NCBI GenBank assembly: GCA_937958045.1
Contig: CALFXL010000071.1
Location: 62,001 to 126,000, forward strand
Source of the DNA: an uncultured Opitutaceae bacterium
GTDB taxonomy: Bacteria > Verrucomicrobiota > Verrucomicrobiia > Opitutales > Opitutaceae
Direction of reading: 5' to 3'
DNA: 64,000 bases
Shown here: positions 1 to 8,169 of the stretch, piece by piece
Position numbering within the stretch: position 1 is the first letter of the stretch
Layout: every line of letters starts with the position of its first letter
The notes under the pieces: generated by a model
Told to the model about the DNA's origin: nothing
The model's input: only the letters and a program-made list of their open reading frames with translations
The model's database searches: none
Translations under genes and position numbers: made by a program

Positions 1-644
1 AGATCGGCGCGGCCCGTGATATACACGAGCTCGCGCTCCAAAAGTTTGTTCAATCCCGCTTCGGCCGACACGCCGCGGATCGTCTCGATCTCGGTACGCG
101 TCACCGGTTGGCGGTACGCGATGATCGCGAGCGTCTCGAGCGCGGACTGCGTGAGTTTCACCGGCGGCGGTTCGTCGCGAAGAATGCGAATCCAACGCGC
201 GAAACGCGGATGCGTCACGATGCGGAAACCCGTCGGGCCTTCGATGAGCAGATAAATATCGTTCGCGGCTTTCAGCTCTTCGCCGATGGCAGCCATCGCT
301 TCGCGAATCTGCGTGGCGGTGATGAGCGATGGCACGTCTTGATAAAGCTCGGCGTCGGTGTCTTCGGGACTTTCCACGACGGCTTCCGCGTTTTCGGAAG
401 CAGCGGGAGATTCCGTTTCTGCCCTAACATCGCCAGCCGGCGCTTCGGCCGGAGGAGCGTCGTTTTTCACAGGTTGCTCGGCGGGGGAGTCTTCCGCAGG
501 CGCCTCCGCGTCGGCGGCAGCGGCCGTAGATGCCTGCGCCTGATCGTGGAAACGCGCAAAAACTGCCTGAATATCTTTAACGGACAGCGGTTGGCTCGTG
601 GAAAAGAGCAGCGCCTTGAGCACTTTTTGCAGATTGAAAGCCAT
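1..644 (-). CDS. scpB: Segregation and condensation protein B (partial)
   Basis: ScpB is the small winged-helix partner of ScpA in the SMC complex that condenses and segregates the chromosome. Reading leftward from the ATG at 642-644, the protein begins MAFNLQKVLKALLFSTSQPL, a typical ScpB first helix. A low-complexity Ala/Glu/Pro-rich insertion follows (about residues 38-100). After it come TATQIREAMAAIGEEL and the family hallmark ETLAIIAYRQPVTR followed by IETIRGVSAEAGL. The left window edge cuts the gene after about 214 codons, so the end of the second winged helix is missing. The acidic insertion is longer than in most ScpB proteins. It is transcribed away from ilvD, with 163 bases between the two starts. 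Confidence 0.93.
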   Translation of the reverse strand, partial: MAFNLQKVLKALLFSTSQPLSVKDIQAVFARFHDQAQASTAAAADAEAPAEDSPAEQPVKNDAPPAEAPAGDVRAETESPAASENAEAVVESPEDTDAELYQDVPSLITATQIREAMAAIGEELKAANDIYLLIEGPTGFRIVTHPRFARWIRILRDEPPPVKLTQSALETLAIIAYRQPVTRTEIETIRGVSAEAGLNKLLERELVYITGRAD

Positions 645-807
645 GCGGAAGAGCCGGTCAGTGAATGCGGCGCACGCGCGGTGAAGCAACCCCAATTATG
701 CCGCGATCGCGCAGCTGTTTTCTTTCGGAAATCGCGCCGCCGGGCTCTCGGTTGCGTTTTCAATTCTTGCCCGACACCCGCTCGTTTGGTGATCTGCTCC
801 CTCTCCC

Positions 808-2532
808 ATGAGCAATCAAAAGCCCGCTGATCCGCTGCGTCCCCACTCCGCCGTCGTCGTCGATGGCAACGACCGCGCCGCCGCCCGTTCCATGCTCCGC
901 GCCGTCGGTTTCACCGATGATGATTTCAAGAAGCCGCAGATCGCCGTCGCGTCCTCCGCCTCCGACATGACGCCCTGCAACGTCCACCTCGGCGAGCTCA
1001 GCGAGCACGCGCGCAAAGGCGTCAACGAGGCCGGCGGCAAAGCCGTTTATTTCAACACCATCACCGTCACCGACGGCATCAGCATGGGCACGCAAGGCAT
1101 GCGTTACTCGCTCGTGTCGCGCGATGTCATCGCCGACTCCGTCGAGACCGCAGTCGCCGCAGAAGGCTTCGATGGACTCATCGCCATCGGCGGTTGCGAC
1201 AAAAACATGCCGGGCATGATGATCGCCATCGCGCGCCTCAACCGCCCCGCGGTGTTCATTTATGGCGGCACGATTCTTCCCGGTTTCACGCCCGGCGACT
1301 GCGATCACAAGAAGCCGCTCGATATCGTTTCCGTCTTCGAAGCCGTCGGCAAACACGCCAAGGGCGAGCTCGATGACAAAGGTCTTCACGAGATAGAGTC
1401 TTCCGCCATTCCCGGCCCCGGTTCCTGCGGCGGCATGTACACGGCCAACACTATGGCGTCTGCCATCGAAGTGCTCGGCATGAGCTTGCCGAACAGCTCC
1501 GCGCAGACCGCCGTCGGCAAAGAAAAACGCGAAGACTGCGAACGCGCCGGCGCCGCCGTCATGAACATGCTCCGCAAGGGCATCAAACCGCGCGACATCC
1601 TCACGCGAAAAGCCTTCGAAAACGCCATCGTCGTCTGCACAGCGCTCGGCGGCTCCACCAATCTCATTCTCCATCTCCTCGCGATCGCGCATGCGGCCGA
1701 AGTTCCGCTCACGCTCGAAGACTTCAAAGTCATCGGCGAAAAAGTGCCGCTCCTCGCCGACGTGAAGCCTTTCGGCAAATACGGCATGGCTCATCTCATC
1801 CGCATCGGCGGCATCCGTCCCATGATGAAGATGCTCCTCGATCGCGGCATGCTTCACGGCGATTGCCTCACGGTCTCCGGCGAAACCATCGCCGAAACGC
1901 TCAAGGACGTGAAGCCCTACGGCGCGTATCCGACCGAGCAGGACATCATCCGTCCTTGGGACAACCCGATCAAAGCCACCACGCACCTTCGCGTCCTTCA
2001 CGGCAATCTCGCGCCCGAAGGCGCCGTTGGCAAAATCACCGGCAAGGAAGGTCTCTATTTCAAGGGCACCGCCAAGGTGTACGAAGGCGAAGAAGACGCT
2101 CTTCAAGGCATTCTCCGCGGCGACATCGTGAAGGGCGACGTTGTGGTCATCCGCAACGAAGGTCCGGTCGGCGGTCCCGGCATGCGCGAGATGTTGTCGC
2201 CCACTTCGGCCGTCGCCGGTCGCGGTCTCATCAAAGACGTCGCGCTCATCACCGACGGACGCTTCTCGGGCGGCTCGCACGGCTTCGACGTCGGCCACAT
2301 CACGCCGGAAGCCGCCAAAGGCGGTCCGATCGGCATCGTCCGCAACGGCGACATCATCGAGATCGATGCGGTGAAAAACACCATCAACGTCCTCATCTCC
2401 GACGAGGAATACGCCGCGCGCATGGCCGCCTACAAACCGCTGCCGCCGAAGGTCACTCGCGGCGTGTTGGCCAAATACGCGAAGCTCGTTTCGACCGCGT
2501 CCGAGGGCGCCGTCACTGACAAATATCTCTGA
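808..2532 (+). CDS. ilvD: Dihydroxy-acid dehydratase
   Basis: IlvD dehydrates 2,3-dihydroxy-isovalerate and 2,3-dihydroxy-3-methylvalerate in the cytoplasmic synthesis of valine, isoleucine and leucine. The 574-residue length is normal. The three cysteines expected to bind the iron-sulfur cluster are visible: Cys57 in TPCNVHL, Cys130 in GGCDKNMPGM and Cys207 in GPGSCGGMYTANTM. The C-terminal GRFSGGSHGFDVGH motif is intact. The start at 808 is the only sensible one before the conserved ALRAVGFTDDDF-type region. A strong hairpin terminator follows directly, so it is probably a single-gene unit. Confidence 0.97.
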   Translation: MSNQKPADPLRPHSAVVVDGNDRAAARSMLRAVGFTDDDFKKPQIAVASSASDMTPCNVHLGELSEHARKGVNEAGGKAVYFNTITVTDGISMGTQGMRYSLVSRDVIADSVETAVAAEGFDGLIAIGGCDKNMPGMMIAIARLNRPAVFIYGGTILPGFTPGDCDHKKPLDIVSVFEAVGKHAKGELDDKGLHEIESSAIPGPGSCGGMYTANTMASAIEVLGMSLPNSSAQTAVGKEKREDCERAGAAVMNMLRKGIKPRDILTRKAFENAIVVCTALGGSTNLILHLLAIAHAAEVPLTLEDFKVIGEKVPLLADVKPFGKYGMAHLIRIGGIRPMMKMLLDRGMLHGDCLTVSGETIAETLKDVKPYGAYPTEQDIIRPWDNPIKATTHLRVLHGNLAPEGAVGKITGKEGLYFKGTAKVYEGEEDALQGILRGDIVKGDVVVIRNEGPVGGPGMREMLSPTSAVAGRGLIKDVALITDGRFSGGSHGFDVGHITPEAAKGGPIGIVRNGDIIEIDAVKNTINVLISDEEYAARMAAYKPLPPKVTRGVLAKYAKLVSTASEGAVTDKYL

Positions 2533-2550
2533 TCGCTTGTCTGTTCGCCC

Positions 2551-2584
2551 AAGCGCCGTCCTTCATCGGACGGCGCTTTTTTGT
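2551..2584 (+). terminator. Rho-independent terminator after ilvD
   Basis: A perfect 10-base-pair stem (AAGCGCCGTC at 2551-2560 with its complement at 2569-2578), an 8-base loop and a T-rich tail lie 19 bases after the ilvD stop. Confidence 0.9.
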
Positions 2585-2636
2585 GGCCAAACAAAACGAC
2601 CCGTCCGCGCGCTCGCTGCGAACTCGCCCCAGGCGC

Positions 2637-3164
2637 TTAAGCCGCGCCCGCGTTTGGCGTCGAACTCGCGGGTCCGCCGACGAGCACGCTCAGTTGTTCC
2701 TGCACTTGCACAAAAAACTCCGGACTCAACTCGCCCGCTTCGATCTCAAATAACTGCTTCGTTTTCGCGTGTTCAAAAATGTTCTTCGTGCCATCGCGCG
2801 AGCGGCCCTTGGGTTTCAGCACGCGTTTGCGTTCGAGCATGAGCGCGAGGAATTGCAGCAGACGCGTATTCTCGGGCGTCGCTTCCGTCGCGGGATCCGC
2901 CAGCGTGAGGAATAACGCTTCCGCGGTAAGCTTGAGTTCGCGGTCGGGATTCTCGCCGGCTTTGCGCGGTTTGTAGGCGCGCACCCAGGTGCACACGAGC
3001 GAGCCTTCCCATTCGAATTTTTCGCGCTCGGATTCGACGATGTCGTAGCGCATCACTTCGCCGGTTTTCCCCCTCACCAGGAAACTGGCCACACGCTGGC
3101 CTTCGACAAACGGTTGTTGCGTGAGAAAACACGCGGTGGCTGGCGGCTGTAACGGCAGATCCAT
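2637..3164 (-). CDS. Hypothetical protein, 175 aa
   Basis: I do not recognise this family. The 175-residue protein has no signal peptide or membrane segment. It is rich in charged residues. Its N-terminal half looks beta-rich (ACFLTQQPFVEGQRVASFLV, then VMRYDIVESEREKFEWEG with several tryptophans). Its C-terminal half looks helical, ending in SPEFFVQVQEQLSVLVGG. Codon use matches its neighbours, and the frame is kept open on the strand where the high-GC third-position signal is expected, so it is probably real. It is convergent with ilvD and divergent from the phosphoesterase at 3225. Confidence 0.7.
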   Translation of the reverse strand: MDLPLQPPATACFLTQQPFVEGQRVASFLVRGKTGEVMRYDIVESEREKFEWEGSLVCTWVRAYKPRKAGENPDRELKLTAEALFLTLADPATEATPENTRLLQFLALMLERKRVLKPKGRSRDGTKNIFEHAKTKQLFEIEAGELSPEFFVQVQEQLSVLVGGPASSTPNAGAA

Positions 3165-3224
3165 TTGGCCACTTGTTTACTTGTCGCGCCGCACGACGCT
3201 AGCCAATTTCCCACCTGCATCGTC

Positions 3225-3884
3225 ATGCAAGGTCGCATCATCGCCGTCGGCGACATCCACGGCTGCCACGCCGAATTCGCGGAACTCCTCCAACACCTCG
3301 AGCTTACGCCCGACGACCAGCTCATTCTCCTCGGCGATCTCATCAACCGCGGCCCCGATAGCTGCAAGGTCATCGACCTCGCCCGCGAACATCGCGCTCT
3401 TTCTCTCCTCGGCAATCACGAGCTGCGTCTGCTCGAAGCGCGCAAAGCCGGCACCGTCGCCGGTCTGCGCGAAAACGACGCCATCACGTTTGCCAAACTG
3501 CGTCCGTCCGACTGGGCGTATCTCGAAAAAATGCCGCTCACGCACTTCATCGAAGATCTCAATGTCGTCTTCGTGCACGGCGGCTTCCTGCCCGGGCAGC
3601 CGTGGCAAAAACAACCGGCCGACATCGTCACCCGCATCCAAGTGATCGATGCCGACGGCCGTCCGCGCAAACGCGCCGATGCGCCCGACGCGCCGCCTTG
3701 GGCCGACTTTTGGTGCGGCCCGCCGTTTGTCGTCTACGGACACACGCCGCGCCCCGATGTGTACAAGCTCAAGTGGTCGCTCGGCATCGACACCGCTTGC
3801 GCGATGGGCGGCTGCCTCACCGCATACATCCTGCCCGAAAAACGCGTCGTTCAGGTGAAGGCGCGGCGGAAATATTATCCCTGA
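3225..3884 (+). CDS. Metallophosphoesterase (PrpA/ApaH-like serine/threonine phosphatase)
   Basis: A calcineurin-type phosphoesterase of 219 residues, with all dimetal-site motifs in order: GDIHG at residues 9-13, GDLINRGPDS at 37-46, GNHE at 63-66, a histidine in VFVHGGFLPG and VYGHTPRPDV near the end. This spacing fits bacterial protein phosphatases and diadenosine tetraphosphatases, and the exact substrate cannot be read from the sequence. I chose the ATG at 3225 because the family begins directly before the GDIHG strand. The open frame continues upstream to 3165 but those codons would overlap the regulatory space of the divergent gene. Confidence 0.88.
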   Translation: MQGRIIAVGDIHGCHAEFAELLQHLELTPDDQLILLGDLINRGPDSCKVIDLAREHRALSLLGNHELRLLEARKAGTVAGLRENDAITFAKLRPSDWAYLEKMPLTHFIEDLNVVFVHGGFLPGQPWQKQPADIVTRIQVIDADGRPRKRADAPDAPPWADFWCGPPFVVYGHTPRPDVYKLKWSLGIDTACAMGGCLTAYILPEKRVVQVKARRKYYP

Positions 3885-3935
3885 CCCACGCGCAAACGCG
3901 CGCACGCGGAACGCCGGGGAATTTTGCGAAAAATG

Positions 3936-3972
3936 AAAAAGCCGGAACGCACATCCGGCGTCCCGGCTTTTT
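3936..3972. terminator. Bidirectional terminator between convergent genes
   Basis: AAAAAGCCGG at 3936-3945 pairs with CCGGCTTTTT at 3963-3972, with a mostly paired inner stem. It gives a T-run on both strands, serving the phosphoesterase gene from the left and the redoxin gene from the right. Confidence 0.85.
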
Positions 3973-4031
3973 GAACGGCGTCGCGGCTATGGCCACGCGA
4001 CGTCCTTCTGCGAACAAGGCCCCGAATGGCC

Positions 4032-4643
4032 TTAATATTTCACCGAGCAGCCATACGGCTCAGACACGGCTTTGGCGACCGGCTGCCCCGCCTTCACCGA
4101 AGCCAGCGCGGCGGTGACGTAGTTGGTCGCCTTCGCGATGTCTTCCACCTTGGTCGAGCGGATGCTGTCGATCGCGCCGTTATACACCAAGGTGCCGTCG
4201 GCAGTGATCACATACATGTGCGGCGTGGTTTTCGCGCCGTAAAGTTTTCCCACAGTACCGTCGCTATCGCGGCAATAAGAGGCCGGAGCGGCATTCGTGG
4301 CCTTCATCCATTCCGCGACTTTGGCTTCATCGTAGTCGCCCTGCGCACCGGGTTTGCCGGAGTTGATCGTGATCCAGACAACACCATCCGCAGCAGCGGC
4401 CTTCTGGAGACCAGGGATGTTGCCGCTCTCATAGTGCTTCACGACAAACGGGCACTCCGGATTCACCCACTCCAGCACCACGGTCTTTCCACGGAAATCC
4501 GAAAGCTTGATGGTCTTGCCGTTAACGTCCTTGAGGCTGAAATCCGGAGCCGGCTGGCCGACTTCCGCGACCGCCCAGAGATTCGTGAGAGACAATGCGG
4601 CCAGAATCGCCGCGACAGAAAACAGTTTCAGGAAGTTTTTCAT
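4032..4643 (-). CDS. Secreted redoxin-domain (AhpC/TSA, thioredoxin-fold) protein
   Basis: A 203-residue protein. It starts MKNFLKLFSVAAILAALSL, a Sec signal peptide probably cleaved after NLWA, so it acts in the periplasm. The mature part is a peroxiredoxin/thioredoxin fold: VGQPAPDFSLKDVNGKTI, then VVLEWVNPECPFVVKHY with a single active-site Cys64 rather than a CxxC pair, a second cysteine in ASYCRDSDG, and the cis-proline region GAKTTPHMYVI. This resembles the PRX_like1 group of thioredoxin-like proteins. It may be a one-cysteine peroxidase or thiol-disulfide protein; the substrate is unknown. An upstream extension of the frame to 4799 lacks a signal peptide and is rejected. Confidence 0.88.
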   Translation of the reverse strand: MKNFLKLFSVAAILAALSLTNLWAVAEVGQPAPDFSLKDVNGKTIKLSDFRGKTVVLEWVNPECPFVVKHYESGNIPGLQKAAAADGVVWITINSGKPGAQGDYDEAKVAEWMKATNAAPASYCRDSDGTVGKLYGAKTTPHMYVITADGTLVYNGAIDSIRSTKVEDIAKATNYVTAALASVKAGQPVAKAVSEPYGCSVKY

Positions 4644-4790
4644 ATGAGGTAAGAGGTGACAGGCTAGAGAGACGCGCCGCAACCGTCCGTGGCCACACGA
4701 AAATTCGAAAAAAATCGCCCGCAAAAACCGCAAATAACTCACAGCAATTCCCATCCTGTCAGCCGGTAGCGACTTGCGGGACAAGCAGGG

Positions 4791-4820
4791 TTGAAACATT
4801 CTCCAAGTTTTTCATATAAA
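4791..4820 (+). promoter_or_regulatory. Sigma-70-type promoter
   Basis: TTGAAA at 4791-4796 and TATAAA at 4815-4820 are separated by 18 bases. This is the best housekeeping promoter match I found in the window. It points right, toward the small ORF at 4867 and the gene at 5052, with a predicted transcript start near 4827. Confidence 0.7.
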
Positions 4821-4866
4821 ATCAGTTAACAACTTCCCTTGTCCGGGCGCCGCCCCGATTTCAGCT

Positions 4867-4959
4867 ATGTTATTTCACCTAACTGCCCGCGAACGTCGCG
4901 CCCTTGGTGTAATCGCGACTCTTATCATACTCGGATTGATGGGCTTGTGGCTGCTTTAA
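4867..4959 (+). CDS. Putative 30-aa membrane microprotein
   Basis: A 30-codon ORF from ATG at 4867 to TAA at 4957-4959. It starts MLFHLTARERRAL and continues with about 17 hydrophobic residues ending GLWLL. The layout (short polar, basic N-terminus followed by a single membrane helix) is that of a small bitopic membrane protein. It is the first ORF after the promoter at 4791-4820, about 40 bases from the predicted transcript start. The N-terminal LTARERRAL pattern resembles the N-termini of some membrane-anchored competence (ComEA-like) proteins, from memory, so a decayed remnant is also possible. No function is assigned. Confidence 0.5.
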   Translation: MLFHLTARERRALGVIATLIILGLMGLWLL

Positions 4960-5051
4960 GCCGCTTGTCGCGCTCGCCTCGCTATTGCATTGCGCGCCCC
5001 GCCTCGACGCATTCCATCGCGTTCCCGCCAAACCCAATCCAGCGCATCTCC

Positions 5052-5648
5052 ATGCCATCCTCTTCGTCCGATCGTGTTTCCCTGCTCCGGTCTGCGGCTT
5101 TCGGATGGATTGTCGCCGCTCTCTTCGCGTTGATCGCGGGCTGCTGCGGGATCCAATCCCTCGGACTGCGCACCCAAAACACACTGCATCGTCACGACGC
5201 CGAGCTCGCGCGCACGGAGTCTCAAAGCCTCGGCCAGCAACTCGAAGCCGAGCGCATCCTCAGCGCATCGTACATCGAACATCTCCGCAGCAACAACGCG
5301 CCCGCCCACTACCAGATCGCGCCGCTCGGCGCGCCTTCCGACGAGACTGCGAGCAATGCGTTGGCGTTTGTCGTTTGGAACGCGAAGACACAAACGGGAC
5401 TCCTTTTCATCGAAAATCTCCCCGCGCTTCCCAGCGACCAACAGTTCCAACTCTGGATCACCGACGCCGCACAATCGTCACCCATAAACGCTGGCGTGTT
5501 TTCCGCGACGGCTTCGCCCCCCGCTCGCATCGTCATACAACCCGCACAGAGTCCCGCTAACGTCACGGCATTCGTCATCACGCGTGAACGCACCGGCGGT
5601 GCCGCGAGCCCGACCGGTCCTGTTGTTGCAACGGGCGCGTTGCGCTAA
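5052..5648 (+). CDS. RskA-like (anti-sigma-K C-terminal domain) membrane protein
   Basis: A 198-residue protein with a short cytoplasmic N-terminus, one membrane helix at about residues 12-32 (AFGWIVAALFALIAGCC), a helical stalk rich in Glu/Gln, and an extracytoplasmic RskA-like domain: LLFIENLPALPSDQQFQLW, then INAGVF and VTAFVITRERTGGAASPTG. In actinobacteria this domain belongs to anti-sigma-K factors, whose N-terminus holds the sigma factor. Here there is no zinc-finger or sigma-binding part, and no sigma factor nearby, so it may have another role. The start at 5052 is preferred over the longer open frame from 4839, which has a poor upstream composition and overlaps the microprotein. Confidence 0.75.
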   Translation: MPSSSSDRVSLLRSAAFGWIVAALFALIAGCCGIQSLGLRTQNTLHRHDAELARTESQSLGQQLEAERILSASYIEHLRSNNAPAHYQIAPLGAPSDETASNALAFVVWNAKTQTGLLFIENLPALPSDQQFQLWITDAAQSSPINAGVFSATASPPARIVIQPAQSPANVTAFVITRERTGGAASPTGPVVATGALR

Positions 5649-5748
5649 TTTTCCCCGATCCAAGCTGCACGCTCGCGTTCATTGGAGCGTCCGCGCACCT
5701 GCGAAATTTCCCCTTCCCACTCCACCGATTTCTCCCCTTTTTCTTCCC

Positions 5749-6936
5749 ATGGTCATCAAACCCAAAGTTCGCGGCTTCGTTTGTGTCACTGCTCATCCCA
5801 CCGGTTGCGCTGCTCACGTCCAGGAGCAGATCGACTACGTGAAATCCAAAGGCCTGCTCAAAAACGGCCCCAAGAAAGTCCTCGTCATCGGCGCCTCCAC
5901 CGGCTTCGGCCTCTCCTCGCGCATCACCGCTGCCTTTGGCTGCCAGGCCGACACCCTCGGCATTTTCTTCGAACGCCCCTCCGAGGAAGGCCGCCCCGCG
6001 ACTCCCGGCTGGTATAACACCATCGCGTTCACCAATGCCGCCCGCGCCGCCGGTCTCTACGCCAAAAACATCAACGGCGACGCCTTCTCAGACGACATCA
6101 AGAAGCAGGCGATCGACGCCATCAAAGCCGACCTCGGCCAGGTAGATCTCATCGTTTACTCGCTCGCTTCGCCCCGCCGCACTCATCCGAAAACCGGCGT
6201 CGTCCACAAATCCTGCCTCAAGCCCGTCGGCCAGATTTACACCAACAAGACCGTCGATACCGACAAAGGCGTTGTCAGCGACGTCACCATCGAGCCCGCC
6301 ACCGACGCCGAGATCGCTGACACCATCGCGGTCATGGGCGGCGAAGATTGGGAAATGTGGATCGACGCCCTCCTCGAAGCCGGTGTCGTCGCGCCCGGCG
6401 CCACGACCGTTTCGTACTCCTACATCGGCCCCGAAGTCACTTGGGCCATCTACAAAAACGGCACCATCGGCCTCGCCAAAAACGACCTCGAGCGCGCCGC
6501 GAAAAAAATCGATGCCAAGCTCAAGGCCCACGGTTACGGCCGCGCTTTCATCTCCGTCAACAAAGCGCTCGTCACGCAGGCCAGCTCCGCCATCCCCGTC
6601 GTCCCTCTCTACATCTCGATCCTCTACAAGATTATGAAGGCCAAGGGCACGCACGAAGGCTGCATCGAGCAAATCCAGCGCCTCTTCGCCACGCAGATGT
6701 ACAATGGCTCCGCCCTCAATTTCGACGACGGCGGCCGCGTCCGTATCGACGACTTGGAAATGCGCGCCGACGTCCAGGAAGAGGTCAAAAAAATCTGGCC
6801 GCAAATTACGACCGAGACTCTTCCCGAGCTGACCGACATCGCCGGCTACCGCACCGAGTTCCTAAAAATGTTCGGCTTCGGCCTCCCCGGCATCGACTAC
6901 GACGCCGACGTCGAACCCCACGTGCCGATGGTCTGA
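5749..6936 (+). CDS. fabV: Trans-2-enoyl-ACP/CoA reductase FabV
   Basis: FabV performs the last step of each fatty-acid elongation cycle, reducing enoyl-ACP with NADH, and is a triclosan-resistant alternative to FabI. The protein is 395 residues, the usual size. The NAD-binding motif VLVIGASTGFGLSSRI is near the start. The catalytic Tyr-x8-Lys pair is Tyr235 and Lys244 in YKNGTIGLAK. The C-terminal FAD/lipid-loop region DIAGYRTEFLKMFGFGL is typical. The ATG at 5749 gives the standard N-terminus MVIKPKVRGFVCVTAHPTGC. Confidence 0.97.
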   Translation: MVIKPKVRGFVCVTAHPTGCAAHVQEQIDYVKSKGLLKNGPKKVLVIGASTGFGLSSRITAAFGCQADTLGIFFERPSEEGRPATPGWYNTIAFTNAARAAGLYAKNINGDAFSDDIKKQAIDAIKADLGQVDLIVYSLASPRRTHPKTGVVHKSCLKPVGQIYTNKTVDTDKGVVSDVTIEPATDAEIADTIAVMGGEDWEMWIDALLEAGVVAPGATTVSYSYIGPEVTWAIYKNGTIGLAKNDLERAAKKIDAKLKAHGYGRAFISVNKALVTQASSAIPVVPLYISILYKIMKAKGTHEGCIEQIQRLFATQMYNGSALNFDDGGRVRIDDLEMRADVQEEVKKIWPQITTETLPELTDIAGYRTEFLKMFGFGLPGIDYDADVEPHVPMV

Positions 6937-6952
6937 GGTGCTTTCGCCGGAC

Positions 6953-7531
6953 ATGAACCTATTCCGATTCACGCTTCTCCTGATGCTGGTCGGAATAGCT
7001 CATTCCGCGGAGCCGCACGAGCTCGTCGTCTCGCTTTTCCAAACCGAGCAAAACCTTCAGATCGTAGCCGCGCCCGAACGAGTCGAGGTCTGCATTCTTT
7101 ACCCCAAGAAGCCTTGGTTTAGCCGAAAACATCCGACGAAGTATCGCGAGGGACGATACGCAACGCTCTCGTCGACCGATGCTGCGTTGGTCAGCAACAA
7201 ACTGATCGACCAAAAAACCTACAACTGGGACTCGGCAAAAGCGTGCATGCCCACGTTTAATGCACGGCTCCGTTTTCACCGCGCAAACCAAGTGGTGGAA
7301 GCCGATCTCTGTTTCGACTGCGACATCATCGTTTTCAGAAAAATGGGCTCACCGTTGGGCGGAGAAGATATCGACTCGGTTAGCGGTGAACTCTTCGAAA
7401 TAGTCCGCTTTCACTTTCCTCACGATCGCGTCGTACACCTTATCATCGCAGTGAACGAGGAACGAAAACAAAACCGCTTGGAAATCGAGGAGGCCATCCA
7501 ATGCGAAGCCCAAAGAAAAGGTCCTCCCTGA
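6953..7531 (+). CDS. Secreted hypothetical protein, 192 aa
   Basis: I do not recognise a named domain. The protein begins MNLFRFTLLLMLVGIAHSAE, a clear signal peptide with cleavage after AHS. The mature part contains RVEVCILYPKKPW, RLRFHRANQVVEADLCFDCD and a C-terminal region with many acidic residues. The phrase 'EADLCFDCDIIVF' resembles lineage-specific verrucomicrobial proteins of unknown role. It lies 16 bases after fabV and may share its transcript. The gene is less GC-rich in third positions than fabV, which hints at weaker expression or later acquisition. Confidence 0.7.
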   Translation: MNLFRFTLLLMLVGIAHSAEPHELVVSLFQTEQNLQIVAAPERVEVCILYPKKPWFSRKHPTKYREGRYATLSSTDAALVSNKLIDQKTYNWDSAKACMPTFNARLRFHRANQVVEADLCFDCDIIVFRKMGSPLGGEDIDSVSGELFEIVRFHFPHDRVVHLIIAVNEERKQNRLEIEEAIQCEAQRKGPP

Positions 7532-7551
7532 AGAACCACCACTCGTGCGCT

Positions 7552-7600
7552 GACTTTTGGCGTTTGGTGTTCTGGCCTTTGCGATTTCGCGCCGCCCCGC
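7552..7600. repeat. Degenerate heptamer array with GC-rich palindrome
   Basis: Between the hypothetical gene and dtd lies a run in 7-base register: GACTTTT, GGCGTTT, GGTGTTC, TGGCCTT, TGCGATT. A GC-rich inverted repeat (GCGCCG with GCGGCGC) follows. It resembles the short tandem heptanucleotide repeats of cyanobacteria and the arrays found further right in this window. Confidence 0.45.
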
Positions 7601-7640
7601 GGCGCGCCTTCTCACTTGTTACTTGGCCCTTCCCGCCTTT

Positions 7641-7660
7641 CACGCTGCTTTCGCAGCGTG
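7641..7660 (+). promoter_or_regulatory. Hairpin that contains the dtd start codon
   Basis: CACGCTGC (7641-7648), loop TTTC, then GCAGCGTG (7653-7660) form a perfect 8-base-pair hairpin. The last three bases are the GTG start codon of dtd. If the RNA folds this way, the start codon is paired. Confidence 0.55.
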
Positions 7661-8110
7661 AAACTCGTCCTCCAACGCGTCTCCTCCGCCAGCGTCACGA
7701 TCGACAACACCGTGCGCGGCGCCATCGACCGCGGCCTCTTGATCCTTCTAGGCGTTGCCGCCGGTGACACCGAAGACGACGCCCGCTGGCTCGCCGAAAA
7801 AGCCGCCGCGCTCCGCATCTTCCCCGCCGACGCCGGACTCATGAACCGCTCCGTCCGCGATATCGGCGGCGGCATCCTCGTGATCAGCCAGTTCACGCTC
7901 ATCGCCAGCACGCGCAAAGGCACACGCCCGTCCTTCAACGACGCCGCCAAACCCGACCTCGCGCGCCCACTCTACGAATTTTTCCTCGCGCAAATGGAAA
8001 CCGCCCTCGGCCGCCCCGTCGCCCGCGGCGAATTCGGCGCCGACATGAAAGTCGCGCTCGTCAACGACGGCCCGGTCACACTCGTCATCGATTCGCGCCA
8101 ACGCGAGTGA
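7658..8110 (+). CDS. dtd: D-aminoacyl-tRNA deacylase
   Basis: Dtd hydrolyses D-amino acids wrongly attached to tRNA and so protects translation. The 150-residue length is standard. The family signatures ILVISQFTLIAST (SQFTL motif) and NDGPVTLVID (Gly-cis-Pro motif, GPVT) are both present. The GTG at 7658 is the best start because it gives VKLVLQRVSSASV, the conserved first strand; it lies inside a perfect hairpin. An upstream ATG at 7616 would add 14 residues without similarity. Confidence 0.95.
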   Translation: MKLVLQRVSSASVTIDNTVRGAIDRGLLILLGVAAGDTEDDARWLAEKAAALRIFPADAGLMNRSVRDIGGGILVISQFTLIASTRKGTRPSFNDAAKPDLARPLYEFFLAQMETALGRPVARGEFGADMKVALVNDGPVTLVIDSRQRE

Positions 8111-8169
8111 TGCCTCCTAATTTCCCCGTCCAGCGGACCCGTTGATCCTGTTTCGGATTTGCCCGCCGT

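Noticed and set aside
760..2298. A minus-strand frame of about 512 codons opposite ilvD
   Set aside because: It is antisense to a confidently identified gene and reads as a biased shadow.
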